A DNA stretch of 5,342 nt from Lentimicrobium sp. (lineage in GTDB: Bacteria > Bacteroidota > Bacteroidia > Flavobacteriales > Flavobacteriaceae). This document shows, piece by piece, positions 1 to 5,342 of the stretch (the first letter of the stretch is position 1; each line of letters starts with the position of its first letter). The notes beneath the pieces were generated by a model, which was given only the letters and a program-made list of their open reading frames with translations, ran no database searches and was not told the origin of the DNA. Both the position numbers and the translations under genes were made by a program. The DNA is taken from positions 1-5,342 of the forward strand of contig JAEMQE010000234.1 of NCBI GenBank assembly GCA_022758945.1, read 5' to 3'.

Positions 1-16
1 TAATTTAAAAAATATA

Positions 17-41
17 TTGTGTATTTCATCGATTATATTTG
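17..41 (+). promoter_or_regulatory. Candidate Bacteroidetes-type promoter upstream of the CAP lipoprotein gene
   Basis: Positions 34-41 read TATATTTG, a perfect match to the Bacteroidetes -7 consensus TAnnTTTG. A TTG at 17-19 could serve as the -33 element, but the 14-nt spacer is shorter than usual for this class. Use of this promoter would leave a 5' leader of roughly 105 nt before the ATG at 155. A second, imperfect -7-like string (GAAGTTTG, 110-117) lies closer to the gene, so the real start of transcription is uncertain. Confidence 0.3.
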
Positions 42-154
42 TCATTTAAACGATAAAATATCTATATTTAAGCAATAATTAAACAAGTTCATACAGAATT
101 AACCCTAAAGAAGTTTGCCCCACAATCTACTTTAAACTTAAACTACTTTTTATT

Positions 155-655
155 ATGAAAGCAAAATTACTTCGTGTATTATTGCTAGTTGCAATAGTAT
201 TCACAATGAATTCATGTTCATCTGATAGCTCAGAGAATCCTACTTCTTCGGCTTCTACCCAGAAAGCAATGCCTTATACTTATAATTCATCAGAAATTGA
301 GACTATGACTTTGATAAATAATTATAGAGTTAGTATTGGTTTAAATGAATTAAAACAAATTAACCATATTTCTTATAAGTCTGAAGAGCATGACAACTAT
401 ATGATTACAAATAACGTGGTTAATCACGATGATTTTGTTGCCCGTTCTGAAAATATTATGGAAGTCCTTGGGGCTAAAAGTGTAGCTGAAAATATTGCTT
501 ATAATTATAATTCTCCACAAGCTGCATTAGATGCTTGGTTGAATAGCCCAACTCACAAAGCAAACATCGAAGGCAATTTTACACATTTTGGACTTTCTAT
601 AAGAGTTAATTCTGACGGTAAAAAATATTACACAAATATCTTTGTAAAAATATAA
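155..655 (+). CDS. CAP-domain (SCP/YkwD-like) lipoprotein
   Basis: This is a 166-residue secreted protein of the bacterial CAP (CAP/SCP, YkwD-like) superfamily. Residues 1-20 form a lipoprotein signal peptide (positively charged start, hydrophobic LLRVLLLVAIVF, then MNSC), with Cys21 the likely lipidated residue. The following SSDSSE is acidic and could act as a Bacteroidetes lipoprotein surface-export signal, though the match is loose. A Ser/Thr-rich linker runs to about residue 45. The CAP domain fills residues 48-166: LINNYR (53-58), GLNEL (62-66), His79, VNHDDF with His91, AENIA with Glu112, WLNSPTHKANI with His134, HFGLSI with His144, and the closing YYTNIFVK. These His/Glu positions match the conserved CAP cavity residues. 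The length suits a lone CAP domain plus signal and linker. It is monocistronic, followed at once by a terminator, and convergent with the T9SS operon. Bacterial CAP proteins have no single agreed biochemical role, so substrate and function stay unassigned. The ATG at 155 is chosen because it places the signal peptide at the N-terminus. Confidence 0.9.
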   Translation: MKAKLLRVLLLVAIVFTMNSCSSDSSENPTSSASTQKAMPYTYNSSEIETMTLINNYRVSIGLNELKQINHISYKSEEHDNYMITNNVVNHDDFVARSENIMEVLGAKSVAENIAYNYNSPQAALDAWLNSPTHKANIEGNFTHFGLSIRVNSDGKKYYTNIFVKI

Positions 656-677
656 ATAAAGTTTGTTTTTAATTTAG

Positions 678-704
678 AAGCTGCCTTAAATAGGCAGTTT
701 TTTT
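678..704 (+). terminator. Rho-independent terminator of the CAP gene
   Basis: CTGCCT (681-686) pairs with AGGCAG (692-697) around the 5-nt loop TAAAT. A-U and G-U pairs can extend the base to 678/700. The 3' arm runs straight into seven T residues (698-704). It starts 22 nt after the TAA at 653-655 and is oriented to stop plus-strand transcription. Confidence 0.85.
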
Positions 705-1243
705 GTTTAATACTTTCCGTTTTATATGCTTATAGCTAATTAACTTCCAGAATAGTATTCAATTATTGTACAATTATCATTTGCATCTTCTAAGCTTAAA
801 ATTACTGTAGATATCGACTTTGAAAAATAAGTATGAATTATAGAAACATTAGAACAAAACATTTACAGTTCTTTCTAATAAATAGAAAACGATACTTTTG
901 CGATTGTTTGCAACTTATTAATTTCAATAACTGTTGTGTCCTTTTCTATATATTATTTAAGCTTTAGGAGTTATATAAACAACAAAAAAACATTGTATAT
1001 TATTATTATTTTACTCCACAATAAGTTTTGAATATTTGGCTTTTCAGTCAAGTCATTAAGAAAGCAACTTTAGGGGATTTTACTATTTCGAAATTTCAAT
1101 ATGAGTAAATTCAGATTGTAAAAATACTTTTATAGATATATTTAAAAATATTTTTTATAGACTTATAAATTATTTATTAAATGCTTTAATCTCTGGTTGT
1201 TGTTTGTTAAGATCGATTGATATATACATTGCTTTAATACAAT
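705..1243. other. Gene-free A/T-rich region between convergent units
   Basis: About 540 bases lie between the two facing terminators. I see no tRNA or rRNA-like fold, no recognisable gene remnant and no insertion-sequence ends. The longest ATG-started frame I noticed is 44 codons (833-967, +); its product is rich in Phe, Asn, Cys and Ile without a motif, as expected from chance in A/T-rich DNA. A perfect -7-type string TACTTTTG occurs at 893-900 (+), but no TTG/TTTG sits at the expected upstream distance. A short palindrome ATTGTACAAT is at 765-774. A small RNA cannot be excluded from sequence alone. Confidence 0.6.
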
Positions 1244-1278
1244 AAAAAAAACCTCGAAAGTGTATACTTTCGAGGTTT
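1244..1278 (-). terminator. Strong Rho-independent terminator of the T9SS-related operon
   Basis: AAACCTCGAAAG (1249-1260) is perfectly complementary to CTTTCGAGGTTT (1267-1278), giving a 12-bp stem around the 6-nt loop TGTATA. On the minus strand the 3' arm leads into an unbroken run of eight U residues (from 1251 to 1244). The hairpin begins 24 nt beyond the stop codon of the OmpA-family gene. The plus-strand continuation is only weakly T-rich, so termination should be mainly for the minus-strand transcript. Confidence 0.93.
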
Positions 1279-1302
1279 ATAATATTAATTTAAATTTAAT
1301 TT

Positions 1303-3243
1303 TTAAAGACCAGTAATAATAAATTCGCTACGTCTGTTAAGCTGATGTTCTGCTTCGGTACATTTTACATCATCGGAACATCCGTTTACTAGTTGCGTTT
1401 CACCATAACCTTTACCAGTTAATCTGCTAGGATCTACTCCATTTTTCACCAACCAGTTTATGGTTGATTTTGCTCTATTATCAGACAAAACTTGATTGTA
1501 TTTAAACGTAGCACGGCTATCTGTATGAGAGCGAATATCGAGTTTCATAGTTGGATTTTGATTCAATACATCCAATATTTTTTCTAAATCCAATGCCGCT
1601 TCAGTTCTTATGTTGTATTTATCTAAATCGAAATAAATCATTTTAATACCAAAACATTTTCCTAAATCATCACCCACGGCCACTTTGCAGGCTTCTTTTT
1701 CCAAAGCAATCGGCAAATTAGTTCTTCCGTTGTTTTCCATAGCAATGGTCACTTTCTGTTCTTTGGTGGTGTAATCCATTTTAGCAGCTCTTACATTATA
1801 GGTTTTACCACATTCCACGGCAAAAGTATAATTTCCGGAAGGATCAGTAACGACAGTGTTCACTAAGTTGAATTCACTGTCAAATAAGCTAATTTTTGCA
1901 TCAGGCAGTATTTGTGCTGTGGTCAAATCGGTAACAGTACCATACAATTCCTGTTCACATTTAAGCCTTCTGATTTCTAGGAATTTATAAATATCATCAA
2001 ATCCCTGACCACCACCTCTGTTTGAACTCACAAAACCTTTTCTGGATTTGGTATCAATCAGATAAGCAAAATCATCTTTAGGTGAATTCACACCGTCTCC
2101 AAGATTTTGAATATCACCAAAAGTTCCGTCGGGGTTAATTTTGGATACAAAAACATCCATACCACCTAAACCAGGATGTCCATCTGAGGCAAAATAAAGT
2201 TCATTTTCATCAGTAACAAGAGGAAAGCTTTCCTTTCCTTCGGTATTGATTCCATTTCCTAAATTTTCGGGAGTTCCAAAACTACCGTCTTCATTAATTT
2301 TAACTTTGAATATATCTGACTGACCTTTTGTTCCAGGCATATCGGACACAAAATATAATGTTTTTTCGTCAGGACTTAATGCAGGGTGAGCTACACTGTA
2401 CTGATCACTATCGAAAGGTAATTCAGTTACTTTAGTCCACTCATTGTTTTCAAAAGTGGCTTTGTATACTTTTATTAAAGTAATCCCATTACCGTCTTTC
2501 CCTTTTTTACCATCCAGATAGTTATTTCTGGTAAAATACATAGTTTGTCCGTCTTTTGTAAAAATAGCACTGGATTCATGGAATTTAGAATTTACTTTTT
2601 TTGCAAGTTTGCTCACTTTTCCTGGAGTCATATCTTCACCCAAATCTGTAACATAAAGGTTGGTAAAGCTTTGATTGGTCCATTTGTGTTCTCTATGCAT
2701 TAAGCCTCCTGTATCTCTTGACGAGGTAAAAACAAGTTTATTCAAATAGAATGCGCTTCCATAATCGGAATATTTAGTGTTTATTCCGGCATCTTCAACT
2801 TTGTATCTGCCTGAATTTACCTTGATTCTATCGAGATAATTTTTGTTCTTTTCGTAAAGATTGGCTCTTTTATCATTTCCGGCTTTCTGGTGGAATTTTT
2901 CCAACATCTCGTTTGCCTTGTCGGTTTGACCAACGGCTTTTAGGGATTGGGCATATCGATAGAAATATTCAGGTTGCTGATCCGGAGCCATAGCAAACAA
3001 CTCATCATACCATTTTGCAGCTTTATCTAGCTCGCCATTGAAATAATACGAATTACCAAGTTTTTGGAACATATCTTCTGATTTGTAACCTTTCTCAGCC
3101 ACTCTTTCATAGGTTTTAATGGCGTCGATGTAGGCAAAGCTGTTGTATTTCTTATCGGCAGCAGCAAGTTGCGCTTTTTGTGCATAACTGTTAAATGAAA
3201 AAACACTTATTATCGTTATGTAAAGGAGTATAAAATTTTTCAT
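1303..3243 (-). CDS. TPR / PD40 beta-propeller / OmpA-family peptidoglycan-binding protein (PorE-like)
   Basis: A 646-residue periplasmic protein expected to tether an outer-membrane complex to peptidoglycan. A signal peptide covers residues 1-21, with likely cleavage after NSYA; no lipobox cysteine is visible. About three TPR-like helical pairs follow (27-53, 55-87, 90-122). A PD40-type beta-propeller spans roughly 160-420, with blade strands such as KLVFTSSRD (169-177), QTMYFTRN (233-240), KTLYFVSD (294-301), NELYFASDG (347-355) and GFVSSNRGG (403-411). Residues about 431-515 resemble a carboxypeptidase-regulatory-like beta-sandwich (GTVTD, DPSGNYTF). The OmpA C-terminal domain is at 532-646: IYFDLDKYNI, RSHTDSRA with Asp575, LSDNRA with Arg590, GKGYGE and NRRSEF. 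Asp575 and Arg590 are 15 residues apart, as are the diaminopimelate-binding pair in Acinetobacter OmpA. Cys622 and Cys628 could form a disulfide in the Bacteroidota-type loop. The domain order matches P. gingivalis PorE, but that protein is a lipoprotein and this one appears not to be. It starts 11 nt after the porP/sprF-like stop, so co-translation and partnership with that protein are likely. Paralogues of this architecture are common in Flavobacteria, so PorE itself is not asserted. Confidence 0.92.
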   Translation of the reverse strand: MKNFILLYITIISVFSFNSYAQKAQLAAADKKYNSFAYIDAIKTYERVAEKGYKSEDMFQKLGNSYYFNGELDKAAKWYDELFAMAPDQQPEYFYRYAQSLKAVGQTDKANEMLEKFHQKAGNDKRANLYEKNKNYLDRIKVNSGRYKVEDAGINTKYSDYGSAFYLNKLVFTSSRDTGGLMHREHKWTNQSFTNLYVTDLGEDMTPGKVSKLAKKVNSKFHESSAIFTKDGQTMYFTRNNYLDGKKGKDGNGITLIKVYKATFENNEWTKVTELPFDSDQYSVAHPALSPDEKTLYFVSDMPGTKGQSDIFKVKINEDGSFGTPENLGNGINTEGKESFPLVTDENELYFASDGHPGLGGMDVFVSKINPDGTFGDIQNLGDGVNSPKDDFAYLIDTKSRKGFVSSNRGGGQGFDDIYKFLEIRRLKCEQELYGTVTDLTTAQILPDAKISLFDSEFNLVNTVVTDPSGNYTFAVECGKTYNVRAAKMDYTTKEQKVTIAMENNGRTNLPIALEKEACKVAVGDDLGKCFGIKMIYFDLDKYNIRTEAALDLEKILDVLNQNPTMKLDIRSHTDSRATFKYNQVLSDNRAKSTINWLVKNGVDPSRLTGKGYGETQLVNGCSDDVKCTEAEHQLNRRSEFIITGL

Positions 3244-3254
3244 AATAATTGTTT

Positions 3255-4163
3255 TTAGAAGAATCTAGGAGTTGTGATTTTTTGGATGTTGTTGAATAAT
3301 TCATAACGCAGGAATATTTCGTGAGAACCAGAATTATAGTTTTTTAAATTGGTAGTTTCCTTGTCATATCCATATCCAATATATAAACCATCAGAAACTT
3401 GAAAACCAACCATAGCACTCATAGAAGCACTCCATCTGTAAGCAACTCCAAGCATAAATTTGTCATAGAACATAAAGTTTCCAGAAATATCCACCTGAAG
3501 CGGAGCACCTTCCACCATTTTAGTCAAAAGGGCGGGTTTAAATTTCACTGTATTACTCAAGTCAAAAACATACCCAGCGATAAGATAATAGCTTATTCTT
3601 TCCTTGAAAATGGCCACTTCGTTGTCGTTATAGCGATTGGTTTCGATAAAATTTGGAACTGAAAAACCAACATAAGCTTTATCTGAATGCAAATAAAGTC
3701 CAGCTCCAATGTTAGGAGTGAATTTGCTGTAATTTTGCAAACTAGGGTCAGCAGCATTTACAGGATTTAATTTGGAAGCATCCAAATCAAACAAATTAGC
3801 TGTTGCTTTAATACCAAAAGAGAGTTTCCAGGTTTCAGATGTTTGGATAGTATATGACAAATCAGCTGAGATAGCATTCTCAGTTGTAGGCCCAATTTTA
3901 TCATTAATTAATGAAACACCCAATCCCAGATTGCTGTTGTTCAGTGGGGTATTGACAGACACCGTATTAGTAACGGGGGCTCCGTCTAGCCCAACCCATT
4001 GTGTACGATGCAGGGCAAACATACTCAAGGCTCCTCTCGACCCTGCGTAGGCAGGATTGACATTGATTGTGTTGTACATGTATTGTGTAAATTGTGCATC
4101 TTGTTGTGCATAACTTAACACTCCAGTAAACATCAAAGCGAATAATAGTATTCTTGTCTTCAT
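3255..4163 (-). CDS. PorP/SprF family type IX secretion-associated outer-membrane protein
   Basis: A 302-residue predicted outer-membrane beta-barrel of the PorP/SprF family. Residues 1-19 are a signal peptide with likely cleavage after LSYA. The mature start carries family hallmarks: QQDAQFTQYMYN (20-31), NPAYAGSRG (36-44) and HRTQWVGLDGAP (52-63). The rest consists of alternating amphipathic strands typical of a barrel (for example LGLGVSLIND, 79-88, and GLYIGYGYD near residue 260), ending in EIFLRYEL and a terminal TPRFF similar to the SPRYF-type ends seen in this family. In F. johnsoniae, SprF is needed for secretion and surface display of the giant adhesin SprB, and related copies lie next to other type B substrates. 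The gene sits 57 nt downstream of such a substrate and 11 nt upstream of a PorE-like gene, so it is probably the dedicated partner of that substrate. Flavobacteria carry many paralogues, so I give no gene symbol. The ATG at 4163 directly precedes the signal peptide. Confidence 0.93.
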   Translation of the reverse strand: MKTRILLFALMFTGVLSYAQQDAQFTQYMYNTINVNPAYAGSRGALSMFALHRTQWVGLDGAPVTNTVSVNTPLNNSNLGLGVSLINDKIGPTTENAISADLSYTIQTSETWKLSFGIKATANLFDLDASKLNPVNAADPSLQNYSKFTPNIGAGLYLHSDKAYVGFSVPNFIETNRYNDNEVAIFKERISYYLIAGYVFDLSNTVKFKPALLTKMVEGAPLQVDISGNFMFYDKFMLGVAYRWSASMSAMVGFQVSDGLYIGYGYDKETTNLKNYNSGSHEIFLRYELFNNIQKITTPRFF

Positions 4164-4176
4164 TTAGTTTGTGTTT

Positions 4177-4203
4177 AAACCCGGGAGGTTTATTTCCCGG
4201 GAG
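4177..4203 (-). promoter_or_regulatory. GC-rich intercistronic hairpin between adhesin and porP/sprF-like genes
   Basis: CCCGGGA (4180-4186) pairs with TCCCGGG (4195-4201), extendable by two G-U pairs to a 9-bp stem with a 4-nt loop. A competing fold pairs AAACC (4177-4181) with GGTTT (4187-4191), so the two structures are mutually exclusive. The 8-mer CTCCCGGG occurs twice on the minus strand. It lies inside a 57-nt A/T-rich gap, where such a GC block stands out. The trailing U-tract on the minus strand is only three bases, so this looks more like an mRNA-stabilising, processing or attenuating element than a full terminator; which of these is unknown. Confidence 0.6.
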
Positions 4204-4220
4204 TTAGATTTGAGTTAAAT

Positions 4221-5342
4221 TTATCTTGAAAGGTATATAAACCCGTCTTTTCTATTCATTTGGATATTTCCAGTTCCGTCAAAAGATTCATAATTCACTA
4301 TGTAATAATAGGTTCCAGTAGGCAAACCATCAGATTTGCTTATTGTTGTTCTTCCTTTTGAATAACCATCAAACACATTACTTGTGTTATTATATTTAGT
4401 GGTTTCGAAAACAAGTATTCCCCAGCGGTTATATATTTCAACAGAAATACCAGAAGGATAACAAATATTGTCTTCAACACCATCAATGGTAAGAGTATCA
4501 TTGATACCATCCCAATTTGGAGTAAAGGCTTTGTGAACCACTATTGCTTCGCAACCTAATACTTTACAATCGAAGTTTACATTCATATTTATTTTTACAC
4601 TCAAAGGACAAGTACCATCAGTTACTTTGTATTCAAAAACATAATCACCAACCGCCATATCAAGAGGAGACAATATGCTTCCTTGCAAATGTCCGGAATT
4701 ATTTACATCTATCCAAGTACCATTTGTAGGAGTTCCAACAGGCAACAAAGTGTTTAAGTCTATAGGTGTTGAGTCAGCATTACAAGCGGAACTAGGGATT
4801 ACTGTACCAGCATTTGCAATGGTCACATTCACTGTTTGAGTGAATGTTGATTTGTTTCCACAAGCATCAGATACGTTCCATTCCCTCACAATTGTATAGG
4901 ATGTAAGCGTTTGGTTGATTATTTTTTCTGTATAAACAGCAGCATTAACAGCCGAACAATTGTCAACAAACACTAACTCAGGTTTAGCTGGTACAGCATC
5001 ACAATTAACAGCTACAGTAGAAGGAAATGATGTATTTGTTGTTGGACCAGTTGTATCTGTTACACTAATAGTTTGAGAAGCTGTAGAAGCATTTCCACAA
5101 GCATCCGTTGCAGTCCAGGTTCTGGTTACAGAATAAGAACCGGCACAACCTCCAGGAGTAGTTACATCAGCCGAAGTCAAAGTAACGGCACTTCCACAAG
5201 CATCCGTTGCTGTTGCTACTGCAAAAGCAGGAGTAGCAGGACAAGAGATAGTTGAAGGAGCTGGCAATTCAGCAATTACCGGAGCAGTTACATCTTGTAC
5301 GTTTATCGTTTGTGAAGCTGTAGAAGCATTTCCACAAGCATC
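4221..5342 (-). CDS. T9SS type B substrate: repetitive surface adhesin-like protein, C-terminal part (5' partial)
   Basis: The last 373 residues of a larger secreted protein; the frame stays open to the right edge, so the start is outside the window. A TTG at 5265-5267 could be mistaken for a start but lies inside a repeat and is not one. Residues 1-158 of the fragment are two 79-residue Cys-containing, HYR/Ig-like beta repeats; each begins with DACGN and ends in a W-containing strand (TWTAT, EWNVS), and a third DACGN starts at residue 159. A different Ig/PKD-like module follows at about 179-256 (GTWIDV, GDYVFEYKV). Residues about 268-373 are the gliding-motility-associated (CHU_C) type B sorting domain: AFTPNWDGINDTL, VEIYNRWG, VFD, LPTGTYYYIV and DGFIYLSR. 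This family directs export across the outer membrane by the T9SS, and attached proteins include the gliding adhesin SprB. Downstream porP/sprF- and porE-like genes fit this role. Cargo function (adhesion, gliding or matrix) cannot be read from the visible part. Confidence 0.93.
   Translation of the reverse strand, partial: DACGNASTASQTINVQDVTAPVIAELPAPSTISCPATPAFAVATATDACGSAVTLTSADVTTPGGCAGSYSVTRTWTATDACGNASTASQTISVTDTTGPTTNTSFPSTVAVNCDAVPAKPELVFVDNCSAVNAAVYTEKIINQTLTSYTIVREWNVSDACGNKSTFTQTVNVTIANAGTVIPSSACNADSTPIDLNTLLPVGTPTNGTWIDVNNSGHLQGSILSPLDMAVGDYVFEYKVTDGTCPLSVKINMNVNFDCKVLGCEAIVVHKAFTPNWDGINDTLTIDGVEDNICYPSGISVEIYNRWGILVFETTKYNNTSNVFDGYSKGRTTISKSDGLPTGTYYYIVNYESFDGTGNIQMNRKDGFIYLSR
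4224..4541 (-). other. T9SS type B C-terminal sorting domain (CHU_C type) within the adhesin
   Basis: This is about 106 codons at the 3' end of the gene. It opens with VVHKAFTPNWDGINDTL, the F(T/S)PNxDGxND signature of this sorting domain, continues through IYNRWGILVFE and GLPTGTYYYIVNY, and closes with KDGFIYLSR. It runs to the stop codon, as required for a sorting signal. It differs from the shorter type A signal and is the kind associated with PorP/SprF partners. Confidence 0.93.
5071..5105 (-). repeat. 35-bp near-identical direct repeat, copy 1 (partner at 5308-5342)
   Basis: Positions 5071-5105 match 5308-5342 at 34 of 35 bases (the only difference is A5076 versus T5313), 237 bp apart. 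The segment encodes DACGNASTASQT. A shorter 19-bp match, 5093-5111 with 5192-5210, marks an extra TDACG inside unit A. The right copy may extend past the window edge. Confidence 0.9.
5308..5342 (-). repeat. 35-bp near-identical direct repeat, copy 2 (partner at 5071-5105)
   Basis: This is the second copy of the 35-bp coding repeat, cut by the window edge. It matches its partner with a single mismatch and keeps the same reading frame. Confidence 0.9.

Larger units (their letters stand above)
4869..5342 (-). repeat. Two tandem 79-residue (237-bp) protein repeats in the adhesin
   Basis: Unit A is 5106-5342 and unit B is 4869-5105; a third copy of the unit's opening motif begins at 4868. DACGN occurs at fragment residues 1, 80 and 159, an exact 79-residue step. 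The opening strand reads DACGNASTASQTINVQD, then DACGNASTASQTISVTD, then the diverged DACGNKSTFTQTVNVT. Between openings the units diverge strongly in sequence but keep length and paired cysteines. The array probably continues beyond the window, since the first visible residue is already a repeat boundary. Confidence 0.88.

Noticed and set aside
833..967. 44-codon ATG-started plus-strand frame in the gene-free region
   Set aside because: No ribosome-binding context, no domain or signal peptide, and a composition expected by chance in A/T-rich DNA. The promoter-like string at 893-900 is inside it, not upstream.
1182..1238. 9-bp direct repeat TGCTTTAAT (1182-1190 and 1230-1238)
   Set aside because: Too short and A/T-rich to mean an attachment site or a target duplication; no mobile element lies between the copies.
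3399..3662. 87-codon plus-strand open frame
   Set aside because: It lies wholly antisense to the well-supported PorP/SprF-family gene, and its product has no recognisable motif.
3772..4050. 92-codon plus-strand open frame
   Set aside because: It is antisense to the PorP/SprF-family gene, with no signal peptide or domain; a shadow frame.
4173..4180. GTTTAAAC palindrome before the porP/sprF-like start
   Set aside because: An 8-bp palindrome in A/T-rich sequence is likely chance, and no promoter elements accompany it.
4544..4729. 61-codon plus-strand open frame
   Set aside because: It is antisense to the adhesin's Ig/PKD-like module, with a composition typical of a reverse-complement shadow.
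5073..5255. 60-codon plus-strand open frame rich in Ser and Arg
   Set aside because: The Ser/Arg-rich low complexity is simply the reverse complement of the Ala/Thr/Cys-rich adhesin repeats.
4869..5342. Tandem repeats as a possible CRISPR array
   Set aside because: The repeats are in frame, 237 bp apart, coding and diverged, unlike the short identical repeats and unique spacers of CRISPR.

Overview
The window looks like a chromosomal segment from a low-GC Flavobacteriaceae bacterium, probably Flavobacterium or a close relative. Three things point there: a type IX secretion (T9SS) type B C-terminal sorting domain, a PorP/SprF-family outer-membrane protein, and strongly A/T-rich leaders without Shine-Dalgarno sequences. 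The genus is an inference; no marker gene is present.

Layout. Positions 1-154 are an A/T-rich non-coding leader with one candidate Bacteroidetes-type promoter. Positions 155-655 (+) encode a small CAP-domain (SCP/YkwD-like) lipoprotein, closed by a hairpin terminator at about 678-704. Positions 705-1248 hold no convincing gene. From 1249 to the right edge everything is on the minus strand. In transcription order this is: the 3' end of a large repetitive cell-surface protein with a T9SS type B sorting domain (4221-5342, N-terminus outside the window), a PorP/SprF-family protein (3255-4163), and a 646-residue TPR / PD40 beta-propeller / carboxypeptidase-regulatory-like / OmpA protein (1303-3243). 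A perfect 12-bp hairpin followed by a U-tract (1244-1278) ends the unit. The CAP gene and this operon converge on the gene-free stretch.

How the genes fit together. The minus-strand trio is a recognisable Bacteroidota module. The repeat protein is exported by the T9SS and displayed on the surface. The PorP/SprF protein is the outer-membrane partner that type B substrates need (as SprF is for SprB in F. johnsoniae gliding). The OmpA-type protein, whose domain order matches P. gingivalis PorE, can link the outer-membrane complex to peptidoglycan. Gaps of 57 and 11 nt and a single strong terminator suggest one transcript, possibly modulated by a GC-rich hairpin between the first two genes.

Most notable details are an exact 79-residue (237-bp) repeat period in the adhesin, with near-identical DNA in part of two adjacent copies, and the two CCCGGG-centred inverted repeats between adhesin and porP. 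I found no evidence for a wholly new type of system; the module is a variant of a known theme.
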